DNA of 58,485 nucleotides from Micromonospora sp. MH99 (GCF_021442385.1 NZ_MUZA01000039.1:1-58485); one strand, 5' to 3'. Positions 16,070 to 25,347 are shown, numbered from the stretch's first letter. The notes: a model not told the origin generated them from the sequence alone. Numbers and translations are program-made.

Positions 16070-17017
16070 TCAGATCCGGCGGGCCAGGTCGGCCGCGCCG
16101 ATCACCCCGGCGCTGTTGCCCAGCTGGGCGGGGAGCACCTCGGCCACCGGCAGGCGGCCCCGCTGGGCGAGCGCGTCGAGGTACGAGCGGCGCGTCGGGC
16201 CGAGCAGCAGGTCACCGGCGTCGATCACGCCGCCGCCGACGACAAGGGTCTGCGGGTCGAGGATCTGTGCCATGTCGGCGAGGCTGGTGCCCAGCCACCG
16301 GCCGATCTGCGCGAACGCCTCGGCGGAGACCGGGTCGCCGCCCTGCGCGGCGGCGGTCACCATGTGGCCGGTGATCGCCTCGGCCTCGCCGCCGGCCAGG
16401 TCCAGCAGGGCCGCGGCCCGCTGGGGTTCCTGTCGGGCGCCCGCGCGGGCGAAGCGGACCAGGGCGCTGCCGCTGGCGTACTGCTCGATGCAGCCCAGCC
16501 GCCCGCAGCCGCACTGGTGCCCGTCCGGCACGGCCAGCATGTGGCCCAGCTCCGCGGCGACGCCGTGCGCGCCGCGCATCAGCTCGCCGCCGAGCACGAT
16601 GCCGCCGCCGACGCCCGTGCCGATCGTGAACATGATCATGGAGTCGTCGGCGTCCCGGGCCGCGCCGTAGCGGAACTCGGCCCAGGCGGCCACGTTGGCG
16701 TCGTTCTCCACGATCACCGGCAGGCCGACGGCGGTGCTGACGTACTCGCGCAGCGGCTCGTCCCGCCAGGCGAGGTTCGGGGCGAAGAGCACTGTCGAGC
16801 GGGTGGCGTCGATCCAGCCGGCCGCGCCGATACCGACGGCCTCGATCGTCCGCCCGGCAGCCAGCTCGCCGACCAGCTCGATGATGACGTCGCGGGTCTT
16901 GCCGACGTCATCGGCGGGAGTGTCCCGTCGGCTCTGCACGAGAACCGTGCCGGTGTCGTCCACGACACCGCCGGCCACCTTCGTGCCACCGACGTCGACT
17001 CCGATGGTCAGCGTCAC
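16070..17017 (-). CDS. glk: ROK-family glucokinase
   Basis: Cytosolic enzyme phosphorylating glucose; in Streptomyces the homologue also serves carbon-catabolite control. The 315-residue protein has the ATP motif DVGGTKVAGG at the N-terminus, the catalytic VENDANV, the GTGVGGG loop, and the ROK zinc site with CGCGRLGCIEQ, preceded by ELGH. The GTG at 17017 is chosen because AGGGGAG precedes it by eight bases; the frame stays open further upstream without support. Upstream genes in the same direction are the SRPBCC protein and the DUF5304-like protein, an arrangement also known from Streptomyces. Confidence 0.92.
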   Translation of the reverse strand: MTLTIGVDVGGTKVAGGVVDDTGTVLVQSRRDTPADDVGKTRDVIIELVGELAAGRTIEAVGIGAAGWIDATRSTVLFAPNLAWRDEPLREYVSTAVGLPVIVENDANVAAWAEFRYGAARDADDSMIMFTIGTGVGGGIVLGGELMRGAHGVAAELGHMLAVPDGHQCGCGRLGCIEQYASGSALVRFARAGARQEPQRAAALLDLAGGEAEAITGHMVTAAAQGGDPVSAEAFAQIGRWLGTSLADMAQILDPQTLVVGGGVIDAGDLLLGPTRRSYLDALAQRGRLPVAEVLPAQLGNSAGVIGAADLARRI

Positions 17018-17093
17018 CGCTGCCGCTCCCCTCTGCTGTGCTGTCCGGTCCGCGCGCCGATGACGCGCCGGTCCGGATCGCGATGTCCCGCGC

Positions 17094-17786
17094 TCAGGCG
17101 CCGCCGCCCGGCGCGTCCGCGCCGGTGTCGTCGGACGCCCGCGACGCGGGCACCGCGGGTCGGCTGGTCGGCGCCGGTGCGGCCACCGACCCGGCGTCGT
17201 CGACGGGTGCTGCGGTGGCCGGGGCGAGTGGGTCCGCCGTCCGGGTGGCGACCGACCAGACATCCCGCTCCGGCGCCGGCTGAGAATCATGCCCGCTGCG
17301 GGTGGCATCGCGCCACACGTGCTCGTCGTCGGTGTCGGCGGACCGGTCGGCCGGGGCGGAGGGCGGGGCCTCGTCGTCGCTGCTCGCGGCGGGCGTCGGC
17401 CGCGCCGGGGCGGACGGCTGCGGTGCGGTCGTCGGGGACGGCTCCGGCGGTGCGAACGCCCGGAGCAGGCTGGCCACACCGGCCGCGAGGTCTCCGGCGC
17501 CGGTGGCGAGGCGTTCGGCGAATTCCGGACTCGGATCACGTAACGCGGCGATGCCGCGACAGACCGGGCAGACGCAGCATTCGGCCGAACCGGTGGCGAA
17601 ACCCCCACCGACCTGGGTGCCGCCGCCCGGAGCGGCACTGTGACCGAGGACACCGGCCAGCATCCCGCCCAGCGGGCCGAACGCGCCGCCCGCCGACCCG
17701 CCGGAGGCCAGTCGCGCCCCCGCGAGCACTGTGGCGACCAGACGCTCCGCCTCTTCCCGGGCCGAACCCGGATCCGTTCCGCCCAC
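17094..17786 (-). CDS. Conserved actinobacterial hypothetical (DUF5304-like)
   Basis: A 230-residue protein of unknown function. The N-terminal third is helical and Gly/Ala rich. Then comes a Cys cluster CCVCPVCRGIAALRDP that could bind a metal, followed by SPEFAERLATGAGDLAAGVASLLRAF. The last 110 residues are Pro/Ala/Ser/Asp-rich and probably disordered. GTG at 17786 has GGAGGAG suitably placed; GTG at 17801 is an alternative. Its place between an SRPBCC gene and a glucokinase gene matches a conserved actinobacterial block, which is the main reason for the family suggestion. Confidence 0.72.
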   Translation of the reverse strand: MGGTDPGSAREEAERLVATVLAGARLASGGSAGGAFGPLGGMLAGVLGHSAAPGGGTQVGGGFATGSAECCVCPVCRGIAALRDPSPEFAERLATGAGDLAAGVASLLRAFAPPEPSPTTAPQPSAPARPTPAASSDDEAPPSAPADRSADTDDEHVWRDATRSGHDSQPAPERDVWSVATRTADPLAPATAAPVDDAGSVAAPAPTSRPAVPASRASDDTGADAPGGGA

Positions 17787-17818
17787 CCTCGGCTCCTCCA
17801 CCCCTGCCGCCGGACGCG

Positions 17819-18274
17819 TCACTGCGCCGCACCGAGTGCTTCTACCCGGCGCTTGAGCTGCTTCAACGCGGTGTCCATGATCATTTTTTCGGCCTTGCGC
17901 CGAAACATGCCGAGCATCCCCACCGACAGCTCCACCTCGAGCGTGTACGTCACGGTGGTGCTCCCGTCCGGGTTCGCCACCAGGTCGTACGAGCCGCGCT
18001 GGCTCTTCTGCATCTTCGAGGGGGCCAGCAGGTGCCATTCGACGCGGGACAGGTCCTCGGCGTACTCGTAGGCGAGCACGTACTCGTCGGCCATCACCCC
18101 GGCGTCGATCGCGAAGCGCACCTGGCTGGCGTAGCCGTCCTCGTACTCCTCGATCACCTCGGCGTGGCGCACCGCCTCGGTCCACTCCGGGTAGCTCGGG
18201 AAGTCGCAGATGACCGCCGCCACCAGGTCCGGTGACGCGCCGATGATGATCGACTGGGTGGAGGAGTCCGCCAT
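17819..18274 (-). CDS. SRPBCC-family protein (polyketide cyclase/START-like)
   Basis: A 151-residue helix-grip protein that probably binds a hydrophobic small molecule or lipid. Features are the N-terminal IIIGASPDLVAAVICDFPSY strand-helix, WTEAVRHAEV, the central strands ending VEWHLLAPS, and the long C-terminal helix after MFRRKAEKMIMDTALKQL. It is similar to M. tuberculosis Rv2185c in position and type. It is divergent from the acyl-CoA synthetase gene. On the minus strand TAGCCT lies six bases before the ATG and no ribosome site is present, so translation is probably leaderless. Confidence 0.87.
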   Translation of the reverse strand: MADSSTQSIIIGASPDLVAAVICDFPSYPEWTEAVRHAEVIEEYEDGYASQVRFAIDAGVMADEYVLAYEYAEDLSRVEWHLLAPSKMQKSQRGSYDLVANPDGSTTVTYTLEVELSVGMLGMFRRKAEKMIMDTALKQLKRRVEALGAAQ

Positions 18275-18286
18275 GGGGGGAGGCTA
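18275..18286 (-). promoter_or_regulatory. Leaderless -10 motif before the SRPBCC gene
   Basis: TAGCCT followed by six C and then ATG on the minus strand. No purine-rich ribosome site is possible in the six-C spacer. Confidence 0.5.
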
Positions 18287-18396
18287 CCCGGCGGGTACCG
18301 CCCGTACGCCGCGCCGCCCCCGCCGGGTAGGTTTCGACAGAGCCGAAGACCGTGGATGGGCAGCGGCCCGGCCAGTGCGAGCACGAAGGAGTGCAG

Positions 18397-20211
18397 GTGC
18401 GCGAGTTCTCCGTTCCGCCGATCGTCACCGTTGGCGACGCGGCCAACCTCACCGATCCGGTCTGGGACAACGCCGAGGCCGCGCCGGACACCGTCCAGTT
18501 CGCCCGCGCCACGCGCTCGGCCGACGGCAGCGGCACGACCTGGGCCGAGGTGACCTGCCTTCAGTTCCGCGACGAGGTGGCGGCGGTGGCCCGGGGCCTG
18601 ATCGCCGCCGGCGTCGCTCCGGGCGCCCGGGTCGCGCTGATGAGCCGCACCCGCTACGAGTGGACGCTGCTCGACTACGCCATCTGGACGGTCGGCGCGG
18701 TCACCGTGCCGATCTACGAGACCTCCAGCGCCGAGCAGGCCGCCTGGATCCTGGCCGACTCCGGCGCGGTCGCCGCAGTGGTGGAGACCGACGCGCACGC
18801 CGACCTGGTCGCCAGCGTCCGCGACCGCCTGCCCGAGCTGGCCCACCTCTGGCAGATCGACAGGGGCGGAGTCGACGACCTGGTCACCGCCGGCGCCGCA
18901 GTCGAGCTGACCGAGGTCGAGCGGCGCCGCAAGACCGTCCGCGCCAACGACCTGGCCACGATCATCTACACCAGCGGCACCACCGGCCGCCCCAAGGGTT
19001 GTGTGCTCACCCACCGCAACATGTACGCCGACATCGCCAACGCGGTGCCGGTGCTGCCGAACCTGTTCAACGCCGGCGCGGCCACCCTGCTCTTCCTGCC
19101 GCTGGCGCACGCGTTCGCCCGGCTCATCCAGATCGGCGTGGTGCAGGCCCGGGCCACCCTGGCGCACTGCGCCGACACCAAGAACCTGGTCGGCGAGTTG
19201 CAGGAGTTCCGCCCCACCTTCGTGCTGTCCGTGCCACGGGTGTTCGAGAAGGTCTACAACGCGGCCAAGCAGAAGGCCGAGGCCGACGGCAAGGGCGGCG
19301 TCTTCGCCCGCGCCGAGCAGGTCGCCATCGCGTACAGCGAGGCTCTGGAGACCCCGCGCGGACCGGGCCTGGCGCTACGCGCCCAGCACGCGGTCTTCGA
19401 CCGGCTCGTCTACCGCAAGCTGCGCGCCGCGCTCGGCGGGCGGTGCCGCGACGCCATCTCCGGCGGCGCACCGCTGGGGGCCCGGCTCGGTCACTTCTTC
19501 CGCGGCGTCGGCGTGACGATCCTGGAGGGGTACGGGCTGACCGAGACCTCGCCCGCCGCCGCAGCGAACCTGCCCACCGGCACCCGGATCGGCACCGTCG
19601 GCCGACCGCTGCCCGGCGTGACCATCCGGATCGAGGACGACGGCGAGATCCTGATCTCCGGCGAGCTGATCTTCCAGGGCTACTGGCACAACGAGGCGGC
19701 GACCGCCGAAGCGCTCAGCGCCGACGGCTGGTTCCGCACCGGCGACCTGGGCCAGCTCGACGCCGACGGCTACCTGAGCATCACCGGCCGCAAGAAGGAG
19801 CTGATCGTGACCGCGGGCGGCAAGAACGTCGCCCCCGCCGTGCTGGAGGACCAGGTCCGCGCCCACCCGTTGATCAGCCAGTGCGTCGTCGTCGGGGACG
19901 CGAAGCCGTTCATCGCCGCGCTGGTCACCCTCGACGAGGAGGCGTTGCCGACGTTCCTCGCGAGCGCCGGCCTGCCCCCGGACACCCCGGTCGAGAAGCT
20001 GCGCGAGCACGAGGGCCTGCGCGCCGAGGTCCAGTCCGCGATCGACACCGCGAACCAGTCCGTGTCGAAGGCCGAGGCGATCAAGGTCTTCCGGATCCTG
20101 CCCCACGACTTCACCGAGGCGACAGGCGAGCTGACCCCGTCGCTCAAGGTCAAACGACAGGTCGTCCACAAGACGTACGCGGCGGAGATCGCCGACATCT
20201 ACCGAGGCTGA
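18397..20211 (+). CDS. Long-chain fatty acyl-CoA synthetase (FadD15-like)
   Basis: AMP-forming ligase of 604 residues that activates fatty acids. Motifs in order: the phosphate loop YTSGTTGRPKGC (about residue 190), the adenine motif GYGLTETSP (about 380), the hinge GWFRTGDLGQLD, ITGRKKE, and the C-terminal catalytic Lys region LTPSLKVKR. AAGGAG lies five bases before the chosen GTG; a GTG two codons earlier is also possible. The order SRPBCC then fadD matches M. tuberculosis Rv2185c-Rv2187 (fadD15). It is followed 14 bases later by a histidine kinase with its own promoter motif. Confidence 0.93.
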   Translation: MREFSVPPIVTVGDAANLTDPVWDNAEAAPDTVQFARATRSADGSGTTWAEVTCLQFRDEVAAVARGLIAAGVAPGARVALMSRTRYEWTLLDYAIWTVGAVTVPIYETSSAEQAAWILADSGAVAAVVETDAHADLVASVRDRLPELAHLWQIDRGGVDDLVTAGAAVELTEVERRRKTVRANDLATIIYTSGTTGRPKGCVLTHRNMYADIANAVPVLPNLFNAGAATLLFLPLAHAFARLIQIGVVQARATLAHCADTKNLVGELQEFRPTFVLSVPRVFEKVYNAAKQKAEADGKGGVFARAEQVAIAYSEALETPRGPGLALRAQHAVFDRLVYRKLRAALGGRCRDAISGGAPLGARLGHFFRGVGVTILEGYGLTETSPAAAANLPTGTRIGTVGRPLPGVTIRIEDDGEILISGELIFQGYWHNEAATAEALSADGWFRTGDLGQLDADGYLSITGRKKELIVTAGGKNVAPAVLEDQVRAHPLISQCVVVGDAKPFIAALVTLDEEALPTFLASAGLPPDTPVEKLREHEGLRAEVQSAIDTANQSVSKAEAIKVFRILPHDFTEATGELTPSLKVKRQVVHKTYAAEIADIYRG

Positions 20212-20212
20212 C

Positions 20213-20225
20213 TACCATCCGTCAC
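20213..20225 (+). promoter_or_regulatory. Leaderless -10 motif before the histidine kinase
   Basis: TACCAT is followed by seven bases and the GTG start. There is no Shine-Dalgarno sequence. It overlaps the intergenic space right after the acyl-CoA synthetase stop. Confidence 0.5.
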
Positions 20226-21917
20226 GTGCCCGCATCCGCATCCGCCACACCGCATCCGCATCCCCTCGCCGCGGCCGCCCGCCTGGTGATGCTGGCGCTG
20301 GTCGCGATCCTGACCCTGTTCGCCACCCGCGACGTCACCCAGCTGTGGTGGATCGCGCTGCTGGCGGTCGCCGGAGCGCCCTCCCTGCTCGCCCCACAGC
20401 ACCGGCTGATCGGGCCGCTGAGCCGGGTGGCCGAGGTGGTGGTGCTGGGGCTGGCCGCGAGCCAGGTCGCCGCCGTCGCGTCGATCGGGGGGACCGTCGA
20501 CGGGCTCGGCGCCTCCGCGGTGCTGCCCTACCTGGCGGTGCCGGTGACCGTCACCGCCCTGCGCCGCCGCTTCCGCGAGGGCGCGGCGCTGCTCGCGGTG
20601 ACCGCCGGCACGCTGCTGGTCAGCGGCGCGTTGACCCAGGTCGACGGCGGGCGTCAGCTCGGCCAGGTGGGCTATCTCGCGGTCTGCGCGCAGTGGCTGA
20701 TTCTCGCCGCGCTGGGGCTCTACGCCGCCGGCACCCTGCACCGGGTGATGGCCGTGCGCGGGGAGGGCAAGCCCCAGCCGTACGCCGAGGCGACCCGCCT
20801 GCTGACCCAGCTGCGGACCGTGGCACGGCAACTGCCGGGGGCGACCCTGGACCCGGGCGGCATCTCCGAGCACCTGCTGGAGGAGCTGCGCACGGTGGCC
20901 CGGGCGGACCGCGGCGCGGTGCTGTCGGCCAGCGGTGGGGGCCGGCTCGTGGTGCTCGCGCAGGCCGGGGTGGACCGGGTGGACTGGGAGACGACCCTGG
21001 ACGCGGACTCGGCGATCGCCGACGCCTGGGCCAGTCAGCAGGCCACGACGGCCGCCCGCTCACAGTCGCGCTCCCACCGGGGCGGGGACGTGTCGGCGCT
21101 GATCGTCCCGCTGGTCGCCGGGGTGCGCACGGTGGGGCTGGTGGTGCTGGAGGCGGACGTCGCGCAGGCGTACCCGCCGCCGGTGGTGTCCCGGGTGACC
21201 GCACTGACCCGGCCGGCCGCGCTGCGGCTGGAGGCGGCGCTGCTGTTCGACGAGGTCCGCTCGCTGGCCACCAACGAGGAGCGCCAACGGCTGGCCCGCG
21301 AGATCCACGACGGGGTGGCGCAGGAGCTGGTGATGGTCGGCTACGGCATCGACAACGCCCTGGCCACCGTCTTCGACGACGCGGACGAGACCGCCGAGGC
21401 GCTGCGTACGCTGCGCGGCGAGGTGACCCGGGTGATCACCGAGCTGCGGCTGAGCCTGTTCGAGCTGCGCAGCGAGGTGGACCGCCAGGGCGGCCTGGCC
21501 GCGGCGATCGCCGAGTACGCCCGGACCGTTGGCGCCTCGGGTGGGCTGCGGGTGCACCTGTCGCTGGACGAGTCCACCGCGCGCCTGCCGGCGGCCACCG
21601 AGGCCGAGTTGCTGCGCATCGCCCAGGAGGCGGTGACCAACGCCCGCAAGCACGCCGGGGCCTCGAATCTCTGGGTCACGTGTGAGGTGGACCCCCCGTA
21701 CGCTCAAATTGAAGTGTCGGATGACGGTCAGGGGATGGCTGACCAGCGCCCCGACGGACGGTACGGTCTTGCGATCATGGCCGAGAGGGCGGAACGTATC
21801 CGGGGCCGGTTGGAGATCAGGCCGCGGCAACCCAGCGGCACGACCGTGGCGGTGGTTCTCGGTTCCTCGTCCCGGCGCGACAACGTGCGCGACAGCGCAG
21901 CACCAGAAGGGGAGTAA
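20226..21917 (+). CDS. Membrane sensor histidine kinase (HisKA_3)
   Basis: A 563-residue NarL-type sensor kinase. The N-terminal 175 residues hold about five membrane helices with short loops. A GAF-like region (around LLEELRTVARADRGAVL to LVVLEAD) follows. The dimerisation helix carries the phospho-accepting His in LAREIHDGVAQEL (about residue 360). The GHKL ATPase has the N-box QEAVTNARKHA, VSDDGQGM, and YGLAIMAERA. It forms a pair with the response regulator seven bases downstream. The frame is open far upstream, but that part is shadow; the GTG chosen lies right after a -10 motif. Confidence 0.9.
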   Translation: MPASASATPHPHPLAAAARLVMLALVAILTLFATRDVTQLWWIALLAVAGAPSLLAPQHRLIGPLSRVAEVVVLGLAASQVAAVASIGGTVDGLGASAVLPYLAVPVTVTALRRRFREGAALLAVTAGTLLVSGALTQVDGGRQLGQVGYLAVCAQWLILAALGLYAAGTLHRVMAVRGEGKPQPYAEATRLLTQLRTVARQLPGATLDPGGISEHLLEELRTVARADRGAVLSASGGGRLVVLAQAGVDRVDWETTLDADSAIADAWASQQATTAARSQSRSHRGGDVSALIVPLVAGVRTVGLVVLEADVAQAYPPPVVSRVTALTRPAALRLEAALLFDEVRSLATNEERQRLAREIHDGVAQELVMVGYGIDNALATVFDDADETAEALRTLRGEVTRVITELRLSLFELRSEVDRQGGLAAAIAEYARTVGASGGLRVHLSLDESTARLPAATEAELLRIAQEAVTNARKHAGASNLWVTCEVDPPYAQIEVSDDGQGMADQRPDGRYGLAIMAERAERIRGRLEIRPRQPSGTTVAVVLGSSSRRDNVRDSAAPEGE

Positions 21918-21924
21918 CCCGAGG

Positions 21925-22593
21925 ATGACCACAAGTCCGACACCGGCCACCCGCACCAAGGTTCTCCTTGTCGACGATCACGACCTGATTCGCAAGGGCC
22001 TGCGGCACGCCTTCGAGCGCGACCGCCAGTTCGAGGTCGTCGGCGAGGCCGCGACCGCGGCTGAGGGGGTACGCCAGGCCGGCGCCCTGCAGCCGGACGT
22101 GGTGATCATGGATCTGCGGCTGCCCGACGGCAGCGGCCTGGAGGCCACCCGCGCGCTGCGCAAGTCCAGCTCGTCGATGGGCATCGTGGTGCTGACCATG
22201 TACGCGGGCGACGACCAGCTCTTCGGTGCCCTGGAGGCCGGCGCTAGCGCCTTCGTGCCGAAGACCGCCCCGGCCGACGAGGTGGTGGCCGCCGCGCGGC
22301 ACGCCGCGTCCTCGCCCAGCGCGTTCACCGCCGCCGACCTGGCCGAGGCGATGAAGCGTCGGCTCGCCCCGTCCGGCCCGCAGCTCTCCCCCCGCGAGGG
22401 GCAGGTGCTGCGGCTGCTCGCCGACGGGATGAGCGTGGCGGGCATCGCGAAGCAGCTGTTCGTGAGCGAGTCCACCGCCAAGACGCACATCTCGAAGCTC
22501 TACGAGAAGCTCGGTGCCGCCAACCGGGCACAGGCGCTGATGACCGCGCTGCGGCTCGGCCTGCTGGAAGCGCCGGACGCCCCGAAGTTCTGA
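21925..22593 (+). CDS. NarL/LuxR-family response regulator
   Basis: A 222-residue DNA-binding response regulator, partner of the upstream kinase. The receiver keeps the acidic pair (LLVDDHD), phospho-Asp (VVIMDLRLPDG, about residue 63), Thr (VVLTMYAGD) and Lys (AFVPKTAP). A LuxR helix-turn-helix occupies residues 155-215 (LSPREGQVLRLLADGMS and FVSESTAKTHISKLYEKL). The ATG follows GAGG closely, with GGGGAG further up. A strong hairpin follows, so the operon ends here. Confidence 0.96.
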   Translation: MTTSPTPATRTKVLLVDDHDLIRKGLRHAFERDRQFEVVGEAATAAEGVRQAGALQPDVVIMDLRLPDGSGLEATRALRKSSSSMGIVVLTMYAGDDQLFGALEAGASAFVPKTAPADEVVAAARHAASSPSAFTAADLAEAMKRRLAPSGPQLSPREGQVLRLLADGMSVAGIAKQLFVSESTAKTHISKLYEKLGAANRAQALMTALRLGLLEAPDAPKF

Positions 22594-22626
22594 CCGGCGC
22601 CCGCTCGTCGAGCGGGACACCGCGAT

Positions 22627-22665
22627 CGAAGGTCCGTGCCGGCTCTCTGCCGGCGCGGACCTTCG
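22627..22665 (+). terminator. Terminator hairpin after the two-component operon
   Basis: CGAAGGTCCG and CGGACCTTCG form a perfect outer stem, with CCGGC and GCCGG pairing inside. It lies 33 bases after the response-regulator stop. Confidence 0.75.
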
Positions 22666-22738
22666 CGTATCGACCGACGTCGGCGGGAATCTGGCGGCAC
22701 GCTATGGTCTGGCGGGTACGTCGGGGGCAGAATACCCG

Positions 22739-22758
22739 CGCGGGCGACGACGCCCGCG
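22739..22758 (+). promoter_or_regulatory. Leader hairpin before the methyltransferase
   Basis: CGCGGGCG, loop ACGA, CGCCCGCG. It sits between a TATGGT -10-like hexamer (22703-22708) and the AGGGG ribosome site of the methyltransferase gene. A role in translation control is only a guess. Confidence 0.35.
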
Positions 22759-22782
22759 TCGCGGACTCAAGGGGTTGAGCGC

Positions 22783-23592
22783 ATGCAGCGGCCGGACTGG
22801 GCACCCGACACCATCGACATCGAGCGCCCGAGCGTCGCGCGGATGTACGACTACTACCTCGGCGGATCGCACAACTTCGCCGCCGACCGGGCCGCCGCGC
22901 AGGCGATGGTCGCCGCCGTCCCGGAGGCGCCGCTGATGGCGCAGGCCAACCGGGCGTTCCTGCGCCGAGCGGTCCACCATCTCGCCGAGGCCGGCGTCCG
23001 GCAGTTCCTCGACATCGGCTCGGGCATTCCCACCGTCGGCAACGTGCACGAGATCGCCCAGCGCATCGACCCGGAGTCGCGGGTGGTCTACGTGGACGTC
23101 GATCCGGTCGCGGTGGCGCACAGCCGGGAGATCCTGGCCGGCAACGACCGCGCGGTGGTCGTCCAGGAGGACCTGCGACACCCGGACCGGATCCTGGCGC
23201 ACCCCGACGTCCGCAAGCTGCTCGACCTGAGCCAGCCGGTGGCCGTGATGGTCGTGGCCGTCCTGCACTTCGTCTCCGACGACGACCGGCCGGCGGAGCT
23301 GCTGGCGACGCTGCGCGACGCGTTGGCGCCCGGCAGCTACCTGGTGCTGTCGCAGGCCAGCGACGACGGGCGCAGCGAGGACGAGCGCGCCGAGGCCGAG
23401 CGGGTCTACCGGCGTACCGACAGTCCGCTCTGGATTCGTAACCGGGCCGAGCTGACCGCGCTCTTCGACGGGTTCGAGCTGGTCGACCCGGGCGTCGTCT
23501 GGGTGCCGCAGTGGCGACCGGACACCCCGGAGAGCGCGGAGGACGCCGAGCGCGCGGTCTTCATGGGCGGCGTCGGACGACTCGGTGACTGA
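22783..23592 (+). CDS. SAM-dependent methyltransferase, DUF574/Methyltransf_19 family
   Basis: A 269-residue Rossmann methyltransferase of a family expanded in actinomycetes. Signature pieces are SVARMYDYYLGGSHNF near the start, FLDIGSGIPTVGNVHE (SAM loop), VVYVDVDPVAV, VMVVAVLHFVSDDD and SYLVLSQASDD. Substrates are mostly unknown. The ATG has AGGGG nine bases upstream. Its last eight bases overlap the start of the GGDEF-EAL gene, so the two are tightly coupled, an uncommon partnership worth noting. Confidence 0.92.
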   Translation: MQRPDWAPDTIDIERPSVARMYDYYLGGSHNFAADRAAAQAMVAAVPEAPLMAQANRAFLRRAVHHLAEAGVRQFLDIGSGIPTVGNVHEIAQRIDPESRVVYVDVDPVAVAHSREILAGNDRAVVVQEDLRHPDRILAHPDVRKLLDLSQPVAVMVVAVLHFVSDDDRPAELLATLRDALAPGSYLVLSQASDDGRSEDERAEAERVYRRTDSPLWIRNRAELTALFDGFELVDPGVVWVPQWRPDTPESAEDAERAVFMGGVGRLGD

Positions 23593-25330
23593 GTCGCCCG
23601 GGGAGGCCACCCGTCCGGGCACCTTCGCCCGCGCGTGGGCCAAGGCGGTCTCCGGGACGAGCTACCTGCCGATGACCCAGGCCCAGCTCGAAGCCCTGCT
23701 GCACCGGCTCACCGGGCAGCTGGCCGGCGCGCTGCTCGCCGAGCCGTTCGACCTGCGGGCCGGGCACCGGGTCGGCGCCGAGTTGGTCGCCGCGCACATC
23801 GCGTCCGCGGAGGGGCTGGGGCGTACGGTCGAGGTCATCCAGCTCCGGCTCGTGCGGGACCTGGGACTGGTGGCCGAGGACGTCGAGGACCGGATGGCGC
23901 GGCTGCTGGCCGCCGTGGCGACCGGCTACGCCCGCGCGCTGCGCGACCGGACGCTCGACGAGCAGGAGTCGATCCGGCGGGCCGCCATGATGGCCCGGAC
24001 GCAGGCCGAACGGGCGCTGCGGGCCAGCGAGGCCCGGTTCCGCCACCAGGCCACCCACGACCCGCTCACCGGCCTGCCCAACCGGACGCTGTTCACCGAA
24101 CGACTCACCGCCGCGCTCAACGAGCCGGGCCGGGGCGCCCAGCGCATGGGGGTGTGCTTCCTCGACCTGGACCGCTTCAAGGTCGTCAACGACAGCCTGG
24201 GGCACCAGGTGGGCGACCGGCTGCTGACCACTGTGGCCGAGCGGCTGCGCGAGGCCCTCGGTGAGCACCTGGTGGCCCGCCTCGGCGGCGACGAGTTCGT
24301 CATCCTGGTGGAGGGGGCCAGCGGCACCGACGCCGTGGTGGAGGTGGCCGAGAGCGCCCTGGCCGCGGTCCGCACACCGGCGGTTGTCGACGGGCACGAA
24401 CTCCAGGTCACGGCGAGCATCGGCATCGTCGAGCGGCAGGTGGCCGGGGCCACGCCCAGCGACCTGATGCGGGCCGCCGACAGCACGCTGCACTGGGCGA
24501 AGTCGGCCGGCGGGGCGCGCTGGGCGCTCTACGACGCCGAGCGCAACCGCCGCGAGCTGGCCCGCTACGCCCTCTCGGCGGCCATCCCGGCCGCGCTGGA
24601 GCGGGGCGAGTTCTACCTCGACTACCAACCCCTGACCTCGCTGCGCGACGGCCGGCTGCTCGGCGTGGAGGCGCTGGTCCGCTGGCGCCATCCGGAGCTG
24701 GGTGTCCTGCGGCCGGACAGCTTCATCGCGCTCGCCGAGGAGACCGGCCTGATCGTGCAGCTGGGCGGGTGGGTGCTGGCGGAGGCGTGCCGCGAGGCGG
24801 AGGCGTGGTCGTCCGACGGCGTCGAGGCGCCGTTCGTGAGCGTCAACCTGGCCGTACGGCAGGTGCACCGGCCCGGCCTGGTGCAGGAGGTCCGCACGCT
24901 GCTGCGCCAGACCGGTCTGCCGCCCGAGCGACTTCAACTGGAGATCACCGAGAGCACGATGATGAGCAGCGCCAAGGAGCCGGTGCGCGCGTTGCGGGTG
25001 CTGGCCGATCTCGGTGTCCGCATCGCCATCGACGACTTCGGCACCGGCTACAGCAACCTGGCGTACCTGCGGGACCTGCCGGTCACCGAGCTGAAGGTGG
25101 CCGGGGAGTTCGTGGCCGGTCTGCGCTCGCCGGCGGTGGGGCGTACCGACGAGCGGATCCTCGCCTCGCTGGTGTCGCTGGCGCACGCGCTGGACCTGAC
25201 GGTGACCGCCGAGGGGGTGGAGACCGCCGGGCAGGCCGAGCGGCTGCGGGCGATCGGCTGCGACGCCGCCCAGGGCTGGCATTTCGGCCGCCCGGCTCCC
25301 GCCGACCGCATCCTGGCCCGCATCCGCTGA
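23585..25330 (+). CDS. GGDEF-EAL cyclic-di-GMP protein with altered EAL site
   Basis: A 581-residue cytosolic protein. The N-terminal 150 residues are a helical sensor region without a recognised fold. The GGDEF domain has RLGGDEF at about 233 and should make c-di-GMP. The EAL domain has VEALVRW (about 361), the Asn of VSVNLA, the Glu of LEITEST, AIDDFGTGYS, TAEGVET and AQGWHF, but the usual KID motif reads KVAGEF (about 503), so one metal-linked Asp is Ala. Phosphodiesterase activity may be reduced or lost. The GTG start overlaps the methyltransferase stop by eight bases. Confidence 0.92.
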   Translation: MTESPGEATRPGTFARAWAKAVSGTSYLPMTQAQLEALLHRLTGQLAGALLAEPFDLRAGHRVGAELVAAHIASAEGLGRTVEVIQLRLVRDLGLVAEDVEDRMARLLAAVATGYARALRDRTLDEQESIRRAAMMARTQAERALRASEARFRHQATHDPLTGLPNRTLFTERLTAALNEPGRGAQRMGVCFLDLDRFKVVNDSLGHQVGDRLLTTVAERLREALGEHLVARLGGDEFVILVEGASGTDAVVEVAESALAAVRTPAVVDGHELQVTASIGIVERQVAGATPSDLMRAADSTLHWAKSAGGARWALYDAERNRRELARYALSAAIPAALERGEFYLDYQPLTSLRDGRLLGVEALVRWRHPELGVLRPDSFIALAEETGLIVQLGGWVLAEACREAEAWSSDGVEAPFVSVNLAVRQVHRPGLVQEVRTLLRQTGLPPERLQLEITESTMMSSAKEPVRALRVLADLGVRIAIDDFGTGYSNLAYLRDLPVTELKVAGEFVAGLRSPAVGRTDERILASLVSLAHALDLTVTAEGVETAGQAERLRAIGCDAAQGWHFGRPAPADRILARIR

Positions 25331-25347
25331 AACCCCCACACCGGCGG

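Noticed and set aside
17018..17653. Upstream extension of the glucokinase frame
   Set aside because: It shadows the DUF5304-like gene; a good ribosome site exists at 17017.
18210..20225. Upstream extension of the histidine kinase frame
   Set aside because: It overlaps the acyl-CoA synthetase in another frame with Arg/Gly/Pro-rich translation; the kinase begins at the GTG after a -10 motif.
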